Part shown: positions 29,901-38,054 of the stretch, piece after piece
Position numbering within the stretch: the first letter of the stretch is position 1
Layout: each line of letters opens with the position of its first letter
IMG/VR virus record: IMGVR_UViG_3300030103_005573
Location: 1 to 64,000 of that record
Reading direction: 5' to 3' (one strand)
DNA from: a virus
DNA length: 64,000 nucleotides
Notes under the pieces: generated by a model
What the model was told of the DNA's origin: nothing
What the model saw: the letters and a program-made list of their open reading frames with translations, nothing else
Databases searched by the model: none
Position numbers and translations under genes: made by a program

Positions 29901-32887
29901 TTTAACATCTGTTGAATTCTAAGCTCCATTCCTTGAAATCCTCTCAAGAAATCACAAAGAAAGTTAATTTTGTCTATTTTTGCACTTACAGTTTGTTGAT
30001 ATTGTTCTGCTAAAGCATCAATTTCAATATTTTTGTACCCAAGGTTTCTTATAACTCCATCTTCGAAGTTGACATTAGCGCAGTAAACCGATAGTGGTGA
30101 ACTTTTTACTACGTCCATCCTTCCAAAGTCAAGACTTTCACCAAGCATATAAAAGAAATCTGCAATATTTTCTGTTGTAAAATCAATCGTATTATAATTC
30201 TCAGGTCTTATATTAAAATTTGGTATTGATTCCTCACCAGAAACTGTCTCCACAATGTGCTGGATTAAATCATAGTCAGCATCACCATCAAGAAGTTGTT
30301 GTAACTCAATAGGGGTACACATTTTAGACACATCATTTATTAATGCTGTTAACTGTTGCAAGGTTGGTACTCGCTTTATTGTTATTGCTTCACCTTCCTC
30401 AGTTTCCTCAGTGGAAACATTATGAAGAGGTGTCTTTCTTGCTATACGAACTAAATCAACAAAGCCAATTAAATCTTCTAAATTAGCACTTCCAAATGCT
30501 AAAGAAGTTAAAGCACTACTTAAATCTGACTTAGAATTCCTTACCTTTGATTTAGGTCCGCAGCCGAATAAAGCATTAACTATATCTTTTACTACACCAG
30601 CAACTAGAGATTTAATGAAGTTCTCTATTATTGTTTCAACAGCTTTTCTATAAATGTCTGACTGTTTTACTTTTAAAGATACCATCTTGGTTTTTTTAAG
30701 CTCAACAGTTGGAGTAAACTGATCAATTGTTTTAGATGTTAAGTATTTTGCTTCTGGTGGGAGTCCTAAGGGATCTAGAAAATTATCTTCTATAAAGTCT
30801 CCTAAAACATCTAAGGAACAAAAGATTTGATCATTTATGAATTTTTCAGCCGTAACATAAAGTAAATCTTGGTTAGCTTCCGGGTCATCTGCCTCTGATG
30901 ACCTATTGTTGTAATATAATTCGGAATCTGTCAATACTCTTCTTAGGAATTCATCCTCTATCACTTCCTGCTTTAGGATCAATATTGTCTCTTTTATTAG
31001 AGATGACATTTTAGTTTTACCAGTGACTGCTTGATAGAATTTTAATGCATATTTAGCAAATTGAGCCTGGGCGGTGTTACAATCCATTGTCGATATGGCT
31101 GTAGATATTCTGAACTTTCTCTTTGATCCTGAAAATAGTTTTTCATATTCTTGTGGACTTACGGAAGTTATCTCCGATAATTTTGTAAAAAGAGTATTCC
31201 TTCTCTTGTTTGTTAGGCTAGAGGAATTGCGAGAGTTAAGTCTCTTTACCTGTGTTGGGTTTAAGTCTGGTGTTGGGTAAATATATTTTTTTACAAAATT
31301 AACAGGATCATCAATTATTGGTGAACTATCAGTTGTGTCCTTATATATTCTCTGAGCGTTTCTTAGAATAGAAAAAGTTGTTGGAGTAAATAAACTAAAA
31401 GCATTTACAATTACACTATTGTCTGGACTAAGGTAAGGATTGATACCAAACCCACTCGAATAAAATAATCCATTTACAACTATATGATCAATCTTATATC
31501 TTGATGTAAAGAATAGTTGGATCTCGTCTGTATCTTCTAAAGAAAATCTGTTATGATTTGCAAAAAGACCAAACAACTCAAAAAAGTTCTCTAGTTTACT
31601 TGCTTCTTGTTCTAAGTTTACACCCTTGATACTTTCTTCGGATATGCCTTGCTTATCTAACAAAAAACTAACCCTACGAAGTGTCTGCCTAACACTGAGT
31701 AGATACCTTAACATGTCTTGGACTGAGAAAGTCAAGCTTTGGGTTGACTTATTAGAATTACTAATAAGCTTTTTTGCCTTTTCTAAGGCAGTTAAATCAA
31801 ACTCTCTCTGTGAAGGTTCTGATGAATCAACAACTTCTCTTAATTGTGCTATCTGTTCTGATGGGATTTTAAGACAATACATCCATCTAGACCCTGGTCG
31901 TACCCCCTTGTATGTCAAAAGAGGAAAACAATCAACAGACTTTTCTCTTCTATTGACATTATTGTAAGAATCGGGTGGCACAAAATTTCTTTTTAGAAGA
32001 TTAAAATTCTGTTCAGAATTTCTTTCTGTTAATTTTAATATTTCTTTAACTGCATTCTCTACTGATGAATTATATAATTCTCTTTTAGATTCTTCTAATC
32101 TTCTCCAGATCCCGACTGCTGACTCAACGCTTTCTTTTTTGATTCTTGTTCTTAGACTATTTGCAAATGAGAAAACACTGTTGTCCACTATATCTGTTCT
32201 TTTTACATAATAGTAATTTTTATCAACAGGATTATAATATACCTTATCACCATCGCCCCCTGGCAATCCATTTTGAGTCCAATCATACAAGTCAACATTT
32301 GAATCAGAACTAATATAGACAGCCATTTCTGGCTCAAGCTCCAACTGTTCCAGACCTTGATTATCAGCATACTGAATATCCGGTAGTTCGAGTGACCTTC
32401 TTAAGTTGTTTCTATATTCTTTTGAGTGATCTGGTGCTATAGCTACTAAGTTTGCTAGATTTTGTTTAGTTTCTCCAGTCTCTGACCCATCGGAGCGGAA
32501 CTCTGGGAGATAAGTTAACTCTGTTGTATTTGATACATATTTATCAATAACATTATTTTGTTGTAAATTTTCTACAACTACCTGTAATATAGCTTTTGAT
32601 TCTTGAGCACTTATACTCTCTGGTTGTCCATTTACAAGTTTTCCATTTTGAGGGTAAAGGGCGAAATAAGCAAGGTAATCTCTTTCGGATATTACTAATT
32701 CACTGCTTATTAACCGAGTACCCACCAAAGGAAAACTGTAAAAATAAAGATACTGCTCATGAATAGCATCTAAGATGTACTTATTTTCTTGCAGATCATA
32801 CTGGTACCCCACTCCACGGCGACTGTCCGAGTCTAGTGTTTGAGCATATGGATTAATGATGTTTTTTTGTCGTTCAGTTAGTTGCAT
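26957..32887 (-). CDS. Giant baseplate-region virion protein (1976 aa), unknown
   Basis: A 1976-residue protein between the gp5-like/hub genes and gp25. The sequence is mixed helical and polar, with many Tyr/Asn-rich stretches and no enzyme motif. A mainly hydrophobic helix lies near residues 740-765 (IIENFIKSLVAGVVKDIVNA). A helical C-terminal region (IQSLRMQLIIANEEQAAVL) could form a coiled coil. It ends eight bases inside gp25, so both are translated together. In other phages this position is used for hub, wedge or tail-completion proteins. The length and composition also raise the possibility of a tape-measure-like role, but the absence of long uninterrupted coiled coils speaks against it. 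Function is unassigned. Confidence 0.65.
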   Translation of the reverse strand: MQLTERQKNIINPYAQTLDSDSRRGVGYQYDLQENKYILDAIHEQYLYFYSFPLVGTRLISSELVISERDYLAYFALYPQNGKLVNGQPESISAQESKAILQVVVENLQQNNVIDKYVSNTTELTYLPEFRSDGSETGETKQNLANLVAIAPDHSKEYRNNLRRSLELPDIQYADNQGLEQLELEPEMAVYISSDSNVDLYDWTQNGLPGGDGDKVYYNPVDKNYYYVKRTDIVDNSVFSFANSLRTRIKKESVESAVGIWRRLEESKRELYNSSVENAVKEILKLTERNSEQNFNLLKRNFVPPDSYNNVNRREKSVDCFPLLTYKGVRPGSRWMYCLKIPSEQIAQLREVVDSSEPSQREFDLTALEKAKKLISNSNKSTQSLTFSVQDMLRYLLSVRQTLRRVSFLLDKQGISEESIKGVNLEQEASKLENFFELFGLFANHNRFSLEDTDEIQLFFTSRYKIDHIVVNGLFYSSGFGINPYLSPDNSVIVNAFSLFTPTTFSILRNAQRIYKDTTDSSPIIDDPVNFVKKYIYPTPDLNPTQVKRLNSRNSSSLTNKRRNTLFTKLSEITSVSPQEYEKLFSGSKRKFRISTAISTMDCNTAQAQFAKYALKFYQAVTGKTKMSSLIKETILILKQEVIEDEFLRRVLTDSELYYNNRSSEADDPEANQDLLYVTAEKFINDQIFCSLDVLGDFIEDNFLDPLGLPPEAKYLTSKTIDQFTPTVELKKTKMVSLKVKQSDIYRKAVETIIENFIKSLVAGVVKDIVNALFGCGPKSKVRNSKSDLSSALTSLAFGSANLEDLIGFVDLVRIARKTPLHNVSTEETEEGEAITIKRVPTLQQLTALINDVSKMCTPIELQQLLDGDADYDLIQHIVETVSGEESIPNFNIRPENYNTIDFTTENIADFFYMLGESLDFGRMDVVKSSPLSVYCANVNFEDGVIRNLGYKNIEIDALAEQYQQTVSAKIDKINFLCDFLRGFQGMELRIQQMLNLVPDLQWYDDFLKVIAFASNAITAFFTNSLMSLFDKSEDRFIRAKGEYNLYSSKVGSELFYQIFFSLRELLINQVYSYNREIGFLTPSSWSPTRQRFRIRTSPNGEVSYEGNYQARNNEQLDEIVYYYIWSDYRANYDEYQEFLADSDPGDLPPPGTVSRIPNAPRLDIPQFLEKPQKQYEPYDASYYAIKTAPPSLEGKLKRFLTTERMRNLGATLTSQDGTRSRGDRALLTLVSSEVRKYLLAVELGSPYTGWTGASYLTLGNPSINISFFTEPNEDSLQRVCSFNPDEFNCNEVSDDIYKAGTRGTFEQINYQIFKGLESDEYNIRLDRNNNFEFLNVDGVMMPPIGSPAFRTYYNRLSIGKGPGTQVGLYSRNTKAAFLQNYTRRIDTQINDSVIAKDGPQNMSRYIQSISRFPFTQLDDECITAQDISKASIAVETIQNHMFHFFLNIMPMTTVYPHWGSVGTIKLISDYLSQKITQELSYDNMLGPFESQVGVIQKVYPRIASDEKMINNPLISDVNSPSQNFKNIIESMYISMLSNIAKNQVFSGINKSIFNEDTMQNYKEVLLDLYRTITDPQTSLRDYGIVDANMAEQTKQKVREFYTETDITELGMLVSPYFIPAAPQIASYMIYHDKGIKFSERYEDTFTRYLSTVADSYDGLLTSIKGQSVYQFTNAQTKFPTYVSTWDTNLPIRYFRTREVQIRFNTIENQYINFNTTAEGYGIFSLFDLDDITIANNEIMSYLDRVTSLSILEGNPLDRSVRIRGDIRAFAREEVDTIFRNWSAPDNQRRELTQNESIRVALLENSIQSLRMQLIIANEEQAAVLNEQLSAALTSLQTIGLKPFNFNRTIDTARQRLNSGQLTEIERSADELWVIILENDWLNKDLDPLTPQSYYSTISEYFSLWGDYTKERFEEAKRLYEEENPGQPGLPPELSGLELAGRFISHLSGIYEIAPTLSARILQEKTLLENLLITND

Positions 32888-32894
32888 AAATTAG

Positions 32895-34124
32895 TTAGTT
32901 TACATTATTAAATCTACTATCAAATCTCCAAGCACCCCATGGATTTTTTTGACTATAGTTTATTTTATGTTTGATAAAGTTTTTCTCTTGTTCTTTTAGA
33001 TTTTTTATTTCCAAAGGTAATCTTGCCATTAAGGTTTTAAGTTTTAGTTGAGATTTTCCGGTAATATCTACAAAAGTCAACATAACTGTTACCAAAAGCT
33101 CATATAAGAATGCTGTAGATGCCTGAGAGTCTGCTAATAATTCTAGTAAATTGTCCAAAACCTTTGTTAGACTATCAGCTTTAGTCATTGGTTGAAGCCC
33201 ATAATCATTGTTGCCAGCAATTATGTCTACACCCTGTACACCTAAACCAATATAGTATCCAAGTCCATTAAAAGCATCACCACTAGTAACAAGTTTTATA
33301 CCCTCGTTTCCAACAAGCCTAACAGAATCTGCTTTGATCATAATAGCAGAATTGTTTTTTCTGTACCCTACCTTACCAGCGGCAAGATTAAAATATTCTT
33401 CACTATCTATATCTTCTGCATTTTGAGTGATGTATATCCTAGCAGCATCGAGTTCAGGACTCTTGTTTGTATATACTTTATTGCCATCTTTATCGACCTC
33501 TCTTGCCAAGGGTCCCGAAAGTCCTGCTACAATATCAATACAACCATTCCTTGTTCTTGCGCCGCTGCCTGTGCCAGAATCGGGACCTCTTGGTCTGTCA
33601 CGTCCTTGGATTATAACTGTGTTGTGTTTTCCCTGGATTACATCTTCTGCTTCAGTAGCGTAATATATTGGGTTTGGTTCTAGGATCTTACTGTTAAAGA
33701 ATCCAGAAAATTCTGCTGCCACTCTTTCTGGGAAGTTTTGTGAAATATTTTCTTTACTGTCATCCATTAGTCCCGGCCTAATAGAATCAACAGTAGGCCC
33801 ATTACCAGGCGGTCTTTCTGGAATATTTGTGGTATCGTCTGGTTCTGTTTGATTTAGAATATCTAATGATTCTCTTAAATCCTTTTCATTTTCCTCAATT
33901 ACAGTCGTTAAATCGTCAAGTGCTTCTTGGGTCTGCTCATCATCTGACTGGATAAAGGATATACTTGATCTAAAAAAATCAGTGTTTGCAGCTTCCTGTT
34001 CAGATGTTATTATTATATCTCCAGTATCTGTATTAACATACCTATTAGATCCTGGCTCACTTATTAATTTAAAATTAGAGCCTTCATCTCGAAGCCTTTG
34101 TATATCTGATTCTGTTGTGCTCAT
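32895..34124 (-). CDS. Baseplate hub/spike-associated virion protein
   Basis: A 409-residue acidic protein. The middle has NTVIIQGRDRPRG, CIDIVAGLSG, LDAARIYITQ and SAIMIKADSVRLVGNEGIKL, a run of short regularly spaced β-strands like those at the edge of gp5/VgrG-type spike or β-helix proteins. The N-terminal ~100 residues are acidic and probably helical; the C-terminal part is helical with basic residues (LKTLMARLPLEIKNLKEQEK). It lies directly downstream (two bases) of the lysozyme-domain puncturing protein and upstream of the giant baseplate protein. A hub or spike partner role follows from this. I do not recognise a named T4 counterpart. Confidence 0.6.
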   Translation of the reverse strand: MSTTESDIQRLRDEGSNFKLISEPGSNRYVNTDTGDIIITSEQEAANTDFFRSSISFIQSDDEQTQEALDDLTTVIEENEKDLRESLDILNQTEPDDTTNIPERPPGNGPTVDSIRPGLMDDSKENISQNFPERVAAEFSGFFNSKILEPNPIYYATEAEDVIQGKHNTVIIQGRDRPRGPDSGTGSGARTRNGCIDIVAGLSGPLAREVDKDGNKVYTNKSPELDAARIYITQNAEDIDSEEYFNLAAGKVGYRKNNSAIMIKADSVRLVGNEGIKLVTSGDAFNGLGYYIGLGVQGVDIIAGNNDYGLQPMTKADSLTKVLDNLLELLADSQASTAFLYELLVTVMLTFVDITGKSQLKLKTLMARLPLEIKNLKEQEKNFIKHKINYSQKNPWGAWRFDSRFNNVN

Positions 34125-34126
34125 TG

Positions 34127-35350
34127 TTATGTCCTACAACCAATTTTTCCATCTCTATTGACAAATTGAAATGGATAGTTTGTTATATATGCAACAACAT
34201 CTGCTCTTGTTACATACCCTCTTTGCGCACCACCAAAGACAGGGTTTTGCTTGGCAAAAATCCTATGAGCATCTGGCGAATTGCTTTTCTCAGTCCCTAA
34301 TCTATAATCATCTGGCTTATTACGGGCTCTGGGGAATAACACCAATAGATATAATTCTCCGATAGTTAGCGGGCGTCTTATACTTTTAATCCCTTTTCTT
34401 ATAAAGTAGTCTCTTGCCAAATAAACTTGTTGGGGACCGTCTAATCTTTTTATATCTAGTGGATTAAGAGAAGCTCCACGCCTTTTAAAATTTCCTGTAA
34501 TATATCTTTCACCTTTTGGTGTCTTTAATTTTCTCCATTCAAATGCTCCGCCTCTAAAAATACCTCGATTTTCATCATATTCACACTCAAGTCCATTGGT
34601 AGTGAACTGTATAAGCCCTGTAGGAAACTGTCTTCTGGTCTTGGGATTAAATGCCCTAGGGTCAATCTGTGATTCAAACTCAAATATTCTAACTAAATCT
34701 GCCTTACTAACATTTAAATCTGATGAGACTTCGTCTAGTGCTATATTAAAGCTAGAATCATTAAGTAAATTTTGTCCACGCAAATAGTTAGCTGCATCTG
34801 GTTTACATAAACTAGTTCTCTTTCTGTAACTACCGCCTCCTAGACTTGGAGCTAAATCAACAATTGAGGTCACTGTAGCAACATCAGAAGCGCTTGAAAA
34901 TTGATGTTTCTGATTGTCATACGTGAGAGCTACTACAGACCCTACTGGTATTTCTCCCTTGTCCCAGCGAGCATAAGGATATAGTTGTAAATATGGATCA
35001 CTAGCATCACCAAGCTTTGGTTCAGGGAGCCAAAAATGACGGTCATCACTGATTACTTTTATTCTTACTAGCACATAATTTGCAGTTCCGGGTTTTTCAC
35101 CCTTTGCAGCTACATCGTAATTTGTTGGATTAATTATTTCTGAACTTAATACTAAGGCATATGGGTTTGTTTTTGATAGTGTAGTATCAGGAGTATAAAA
35201 ATCCCTGATCATTTGTTTTAAAGCACCCATGGGTGATGATCTGTCTAAACCCCACTGCCGCTGCCCTATATCAACACCTAATTGATTTTCTCTTTGTACA
35301 AGATATTGCTTCTCATCGTCTGATATTTTTTTATTACTATAAATTGACAT
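34127..35350 (-). CDS. Baseplate puncturing protein with lysozyme/transglycosylase-like domain (gp5-like)
   Basis: A 407-residue protein. The N-terminal ~140 residues include NYVLVRIKVISDDRHFWLPEP and IPVGSVVALTYDN, suggesting an OB-like β-barrel as in T4 gp5. Residues ~215-330 look like a lysozyme-type goose/SLT fold: LVRIFEFESQIDPRAFNP, with a candidate catalytic Glu in the FEFES segment, then TGLIQFT. Helices and a YLARDYF segment follow. Such a domain cuts peptidoglycan to let the tail tube through. T4 gp5 has about 575 residues and a C-terminal β-helix; here the β-helix is missing or carried by the 32895-34124 product. The first gene of the virion run after the sigma-factor cluster, it is probably expressed late. 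Confidence 0.75.
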   Translation of the reverse strand: MSIYSNKKISDDEKQYLVQRENQLGVDIGQRQWGLDRSSPMGALKQMIRDFYTPDTTLSKTNPYALVLSSEIINPTNYDVAAKGEKPGTANYVLVRIKVISDDRHFWLPEPKLGDASDPYLQLYPYARWDKGEIPVGSVVALTYDNQKHQFSSASDVATVTSIVDLAPSLGGGSYRKRTSLCKPDAANYLRGQNLLNDSSFNIALDEVSSDLNVSKADLVRIFEFESQIDPRAFNPKTRRQFPTGLIQFTTNGLECEYDENRGIFRGGAFEWRKLKTPKGERYITGNFKRRGASLNPLDIKRLDGPQQVYLARDYFIRKGIKSIRRPLTIGELYLLVLFPRARNKPDDYRLGTEKSNSPDAHRIFAKQNPVFGGAQRGYVTRADVVAYITNYPFQFVNRDGKIGCRT

Positions 35351-35351
35351 T

Positions 35352-35642
35352 CTATTCCTCCTTTAGAATGTCAAACAACTGATTTTTATCATCATCCGTA
35401 AGTCCTGCCTGATTAGAGGATTGATCCTTCTTGTAAACTAGAGTCGCTAATTTAACTAATTGTTCGTTACTTCTTTGTAGTGTTTCTACAAACTTGGCAG
35501 CAGTGGGTCCAGAGTCCGAATAACGATCGTTAGAAACGCTCATGTACTCCTTTAAATTATCTAGGAGCATTTCTGTTTCTTGCCTGTCCCTATTAATATT
35601 TTCTAGGGCTTGTTCGATTAAGGAGTTGAGATCTTTCTTCAT
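35352..35642 (-). CDS. Small helical phage protein, unknown
   Basis: A 96-residue, charged and probably all-helical protein (SLIEQALENINRDRQETEML; FVETLQRSNEQLVKLATLVY) with no signal peptide. It ends one base before the gp5-like gene. The ATG lacks a good ribosome-binding site: the nearest GGAG is about 24 bases away. Instead CTATTTATTGT sits immediately before the ATG, the same arrangement as at two other genes (see findings). Small helical proteins in this place of marine T4-like genomes have no established function as far as I know. A tail-assembly chaperone role is possible. Confidence 0.6.
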   Translation of the reverse strand: MKKDLNSLIEQALENINRDRQETEMLLDNLKEYMSVSNDRYSDSGPTAAKFVETLQRSNEQLVKLATLVYKKDQSSNQAGLTDDDKNQLFDILKEE

Positions 35643-35657
35643 ACAATAAATAGAATG

Positions 35658-36344
35658 TTAAGAAATTTCTCCTTCATTCCACTTCTTTTTAAAGGTTCGG
35701 TATCTTTCCCGCATTTTGTTAAGGGCGCTCACAATTTGTTTTGTATTGAGACCCGTAATCTCTCGCATATACAAATATACTGCTTTCTTATTGAAAATTT
35801 CTATTTGCTCTATGTTTTCCATTAAAGTTATAACAGCGTTAAGTACCTTCTCTTCGTTAGGTTTAAGTGTGAGGTTTTGCCAACTGTTGATTTCGCTGAG
35901 AAGTGAAAGCCAAAATTCCTTATCCTCGATATCAGTCATCAGATCGCCCTCAACTCCTGAGACTGCTTCTACCTCTCTAACCATTTCGTCATAATTAACT
36001 TCACGGCGGTTCTTCTTTGTTTGTTTTTTAGCTTTGTGCGTAAACCAATTCTTTGTTACAACCGAAAAGTAGGAGAATGCTTTTTTATTTTTAGAGGGGT
36101 CAAATTTCCCTAGAATAGTTGTAAGCCAAATTTTACAGTCATCCTTGTGGTACTCAATATTCTCAAGGGACGTAAATTTATAAGTGTAAACAATTTTATC
36201 CACAAGCTCATCAAAAGCAGGCTGTATATGTTCGACATAGAGCTTAGTTCTCATTGACAAACTGTCTGTATTACAATAATCTACTATTGCCTTTTCTGTT
36301 ATTTCTGTAAAATAATAATTATTCTTTTTCTTTTTTCTAGGCAT
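35658..36344 (-). CDS. Late-transcription sigma factor, T4 gp55-like
   Basis: A 228-residue sigma-70-family protein related to T4 gp55 (185 residues), which directs host RNA polymerase to late promoters. Recognisable parts are LYVEHIQPAFDELVDKIV, IWLTTILGKFDPSKNKKAFS and YFSVVTKNWFTHKAKK, i.e. the sigma region 2 helices for core binding and -10 melting, followed by a Lys-rich stretch. The C-terminal ~70 residues (FNKKAVYLYMREITGLNTKQ) look like a helix-turn-helix region longer than in T4 gp55. The basic N terminus MPRKKKKNN is short. It overlaps the 36337-36645 gene by eight bases. Together with the virion block it points to a gp55-type late programme. Confidence 0.85.
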   Translation of the reverse strand: MPRKKKKNNYYFTEITEKAIVDYCNTDSLSMRTKLYVEHIQPAFDELVDKIVYTYKFTSLENIEYHKDDCKIWLTTILGKFDPSKNKKAFSYFSVVTKNWFTHKAKKQTKKNRREVNYDEMVREVEAVSGVEGDLMTDIEDKEFWLSLLSEINSWQNLTLKPNEEKVLNAVITLMENIEQIEIFNKKAVYLYMREITGLNTKQIVSALNKMRERYRTFKKKWNEGEIS

Positions 36345-36645
36345 TCTCAGTCTCTACTTCTTTCCTGGTAAGCTCTTCGTTGGCTTTAAGATATTCCTGA
36401 ACCTCATCAGCGAGGTTCCCTGTATGCATCAAAAGCTTTTCTAATGTGGAGTCACCATAAAAAAGTTCACGACCATAGACATCAGTTAAATGTGTTTCGT
36501 ATTCAGCAATTGACTCCAGAACAACTCTTGTATCTTCGTTTGTCATCTCTAAATAATTTAGTAGTTTTCTAGTGTACCAAACAAAAATAACATTAATAGC
36601 CATAGAAGATATCAAAGCAATTGTTAAAAGTGTTGTAGTAATCAT
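36337..36645 (-). CDS. Small membrane-anchored phage protein, unknown
   Basis: A 102-residue protein with a single N-terminal membrane segment (residues 3-24, LTIALISSMAINVIFVWY) followed by a cytoplasmic-type helical, acidic tail (ETHLTDVYGRELFYGDSTLE; EYLKANEELTRKE). Without a clear cleavage site it is probably an anchored protein, N-terminus out or in being unclear. It overlaps the sigma-factor gene by eight bases and the zinc-ribbon gene by four, so the three are co-translated. Short proteins with this layout occur near gp55 in other marine T4-like phages by recollection. No function is assigned. Confidence 0.6.
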   Translation of the reverse strand: MITTTLLTIALISSMAINVIFVWYTRKLLNYLEMTNEDTRVVLESIAEYETHLTDVYGRELFYGDSTLEKLLMHTGNLADEVQEYLKANEELTRKEVETENA

Positions 36646-36905
36646 TTTTTCCTATAAATTTTATTAGATTGTTTTTTCTTGTAATCTTCTAACTCTTGCT
36701 TTCCCTCTTGGATTGCTTTTTCTACTTGACTTCCTGTTTTCTCTTTGGTATTATAACATTTTTTTGTTACTTGTAAAACGTTAGATAAATTTTTCTGTAA
36801 ATTCTGTGAATTACATTTAGTACAGGTTATACCCTTAGCGCTATAAGAGTGTCTTATCTTTACTTGCTTTTTACAATTTAAGCAATCATAAACGTAGAGA
36901 GGCAT
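36642..36905 (-). CDS. FmdB-like zinc-ribbon protein
   Basis: An 87-residue protein with the N-terminal signature MPLYVYDCLNCKKQVKIRHS followed by ITCTKCNS, i.e. two CxxC pairs separated by about 20 residues. This is the FmdB/CxxC-CxxC-SSSS zinc-ribbon pattern. The C-terminal half is lysine-rich (KQELEDYKKKQSNKIYRKK) and may bind nucleic acid or RNA polymerase. Members of the family are small putative regulators found in bacteria and phages. Here the gene sits between the late sigma factor and a small acidic gene, which makes a transcription-accessory role attractive, but this is inference. Confidence 0.7.
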   Translation of the reverse strand: MPLYVYDCLNCKKQVKIRHSYSAKGITCTKCNSQNLQKNLSNVLQVTKKCYNTKEKTGSQVEKAIQEGKQELEDYKKKQSNKIYRKK

Positions 36906-37069
36906 TACTCAGAGGCTGTCTTAAATGAGGGCGGATTAGTTACAACAATTTCTTCATCCTGGATCTCTAAGTTCCAGTCTGACAAAAGCTCTGTGATATC
37001 TGTTTGTTCTGTTAGGCACTTTTGTAATGTCATTAAAAGTGCGCCGACTGCTTGGTTTGAAAATTTCAT
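36905..37069 (-). CDS. Small acidic phage protein (54 aa), unknown
   Basis: A short open frame easily missed by length cut-offs. It encodes 54 residues starting MKFSNQAVGALLMTLQKCL, then EQTDITELLSDWNLEIQD and a VTNPPSF ending. A GGAG ribosome-binding site lies eight bases before the ATG, inside the 3' end of the aminotransferase gene. The stop shares one base with the start of the zinc-ribbon gene (TAATG). Without it this would be the largest unexplained gap of the cluster. I recall very similar 50-60-residue proteins in marine T4-like phages, next to the late-transcription genes. It might be a late-transcription accessory factor; this is speculation. Confidence 0.75.
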   Translation of the reverse strand: MKFSNQAVGALLMTLQKCLTEQTDITELLSDWNLEIQDEEIVVTNPPSFKTASE

Positions 37070-37070
37070 T

Positions 37071-38045
37071 TTATTTCTCCTTTATAATTTTATTAGTTAT
37101 GGAACATATCTCTAATATGTCTTTTTCTTCAAGATAGGGATCTACTGGTAGATATCCTACATTTTGCGATTTTTTATAAGATAAAAATTCTTTATAATTA
37201 ATATCTTTCTTAAACAAAGGCATCATTGACATGGGTTTAAAGCTATGACGGGCAGCATACCCACAAGAATTTAAAGTTGATACTATTTTATCTTTCACTG
37301 GTGAGAAAAAATCATATACCCACACTGCATCTCTATCTGGCATTTTAATGCTATCAGGCAAGAGGGTGTTATATATTTCCTCATTTACTCTTCTCTTATT
37401 ATGATTATCATGATAATTTAAAAGGCTGTCAATTGCTAGAGATGCTTGAGAGTTTGTCATACGATAATTAAAACCTATTTGTTTATGGTAATAATTATGA
37501 TCTTCTCCAAAAGACATGCTCTTCATATCCCTTACCACTCTTAGAAGATCAGTATCATCCGAGGCAACAATACCGCCTTCTTCAGCACAGATTATTTTGT
37601 TTCTGTAAAGAGAGAAACACCCAATATCAAAAGACCCAACAGCTTTACCATCCCAATAAGCACCCTGAGCTTCGCAAGCATCCTCAATAACTCTTAAGTT
37701 GTGTTTTTCGGCTATTTCTATTACTCGATTCATATCGACAACTCGACCATATATGTGAGTAACCATAAGAACTTTTGTATTTTCGTCTATAACTTCCTCT
37801 ACCTTATCTAGGTCAATTAATAGTCGGTCATCACAGTCAACAAATACTGGTGTAAGGCGAGCATAGTGTACAGCTAAACCAGAAGCATACATGGTAAACT
37901 CTGGAACTATTACTTTACTACCCTCTGGGAGTCTTAGTGCTTCTAACGCAACATGTAAAGCTGCTGTCCCTGTATTAACAGCGACTGCTGACTCAACACC
38001 CAAATGTTCTGCATACTTTTGTTCTAAAATCTCAAACTTTTGCAT
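37071..38045 (-). CDS. DegT/DnrJ/EryC1/StrS-family sugar aminotransferase
   Basis: A 324-residue PLP-dependent aminotransferase of the kind that puts an amino group on a nucleotide-linked keto-sugar. Motifs: VAVNTGTAALHVALEAL (phosphate-binding), VTHIYGRVVDM, IEDACEAQGAYWDGK and FSLYRNKIICAEEGG with the PLP-binding Lys, then NYRMTNSQASLA. The protein is about 30-50 residues shorter than usual; the N-terminal substrate-binding segment before the first motif is nearly absent. The ATG at 38045 is the only start, because an in-frame TGA (the stop of the methyltransferase gene) lies nine bases upstream. With the epimerase and the formyltransferase it could build an N-formylamino sugar. Confidence 0.85.
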   Translation of the reverse strand: MQKFEILEQKYAEHLGVESAVAVNTGTAALHVALEALRLPEGSKVIVPEFTMYASGLAVHYARLTPVFVDCDDRLLIDLDKVEEVIDENTKVLMVTHIYGRVVDMNRVIEIAEKHNLRVIEDACEAQGAYWDGKAVGSFDIGCFSLYRNKIICAEEGGIVASDDTDLLRVVRDMKSMSFGEDHNYYHKQIGFNYRMTNSQASLAIDSLLNYHDNHNKRRVNEEIYNTLLPDSIKMPDRDAVWVYDFFSPVKDKIVSTLNSCGYAARHSFKPMSMMPLFKKDINYKEFLSYKKSQNVGYLPVDPYLEEKDILEICSITNKIIKEK

Positions 38046-38054
38046 TACAAATTC

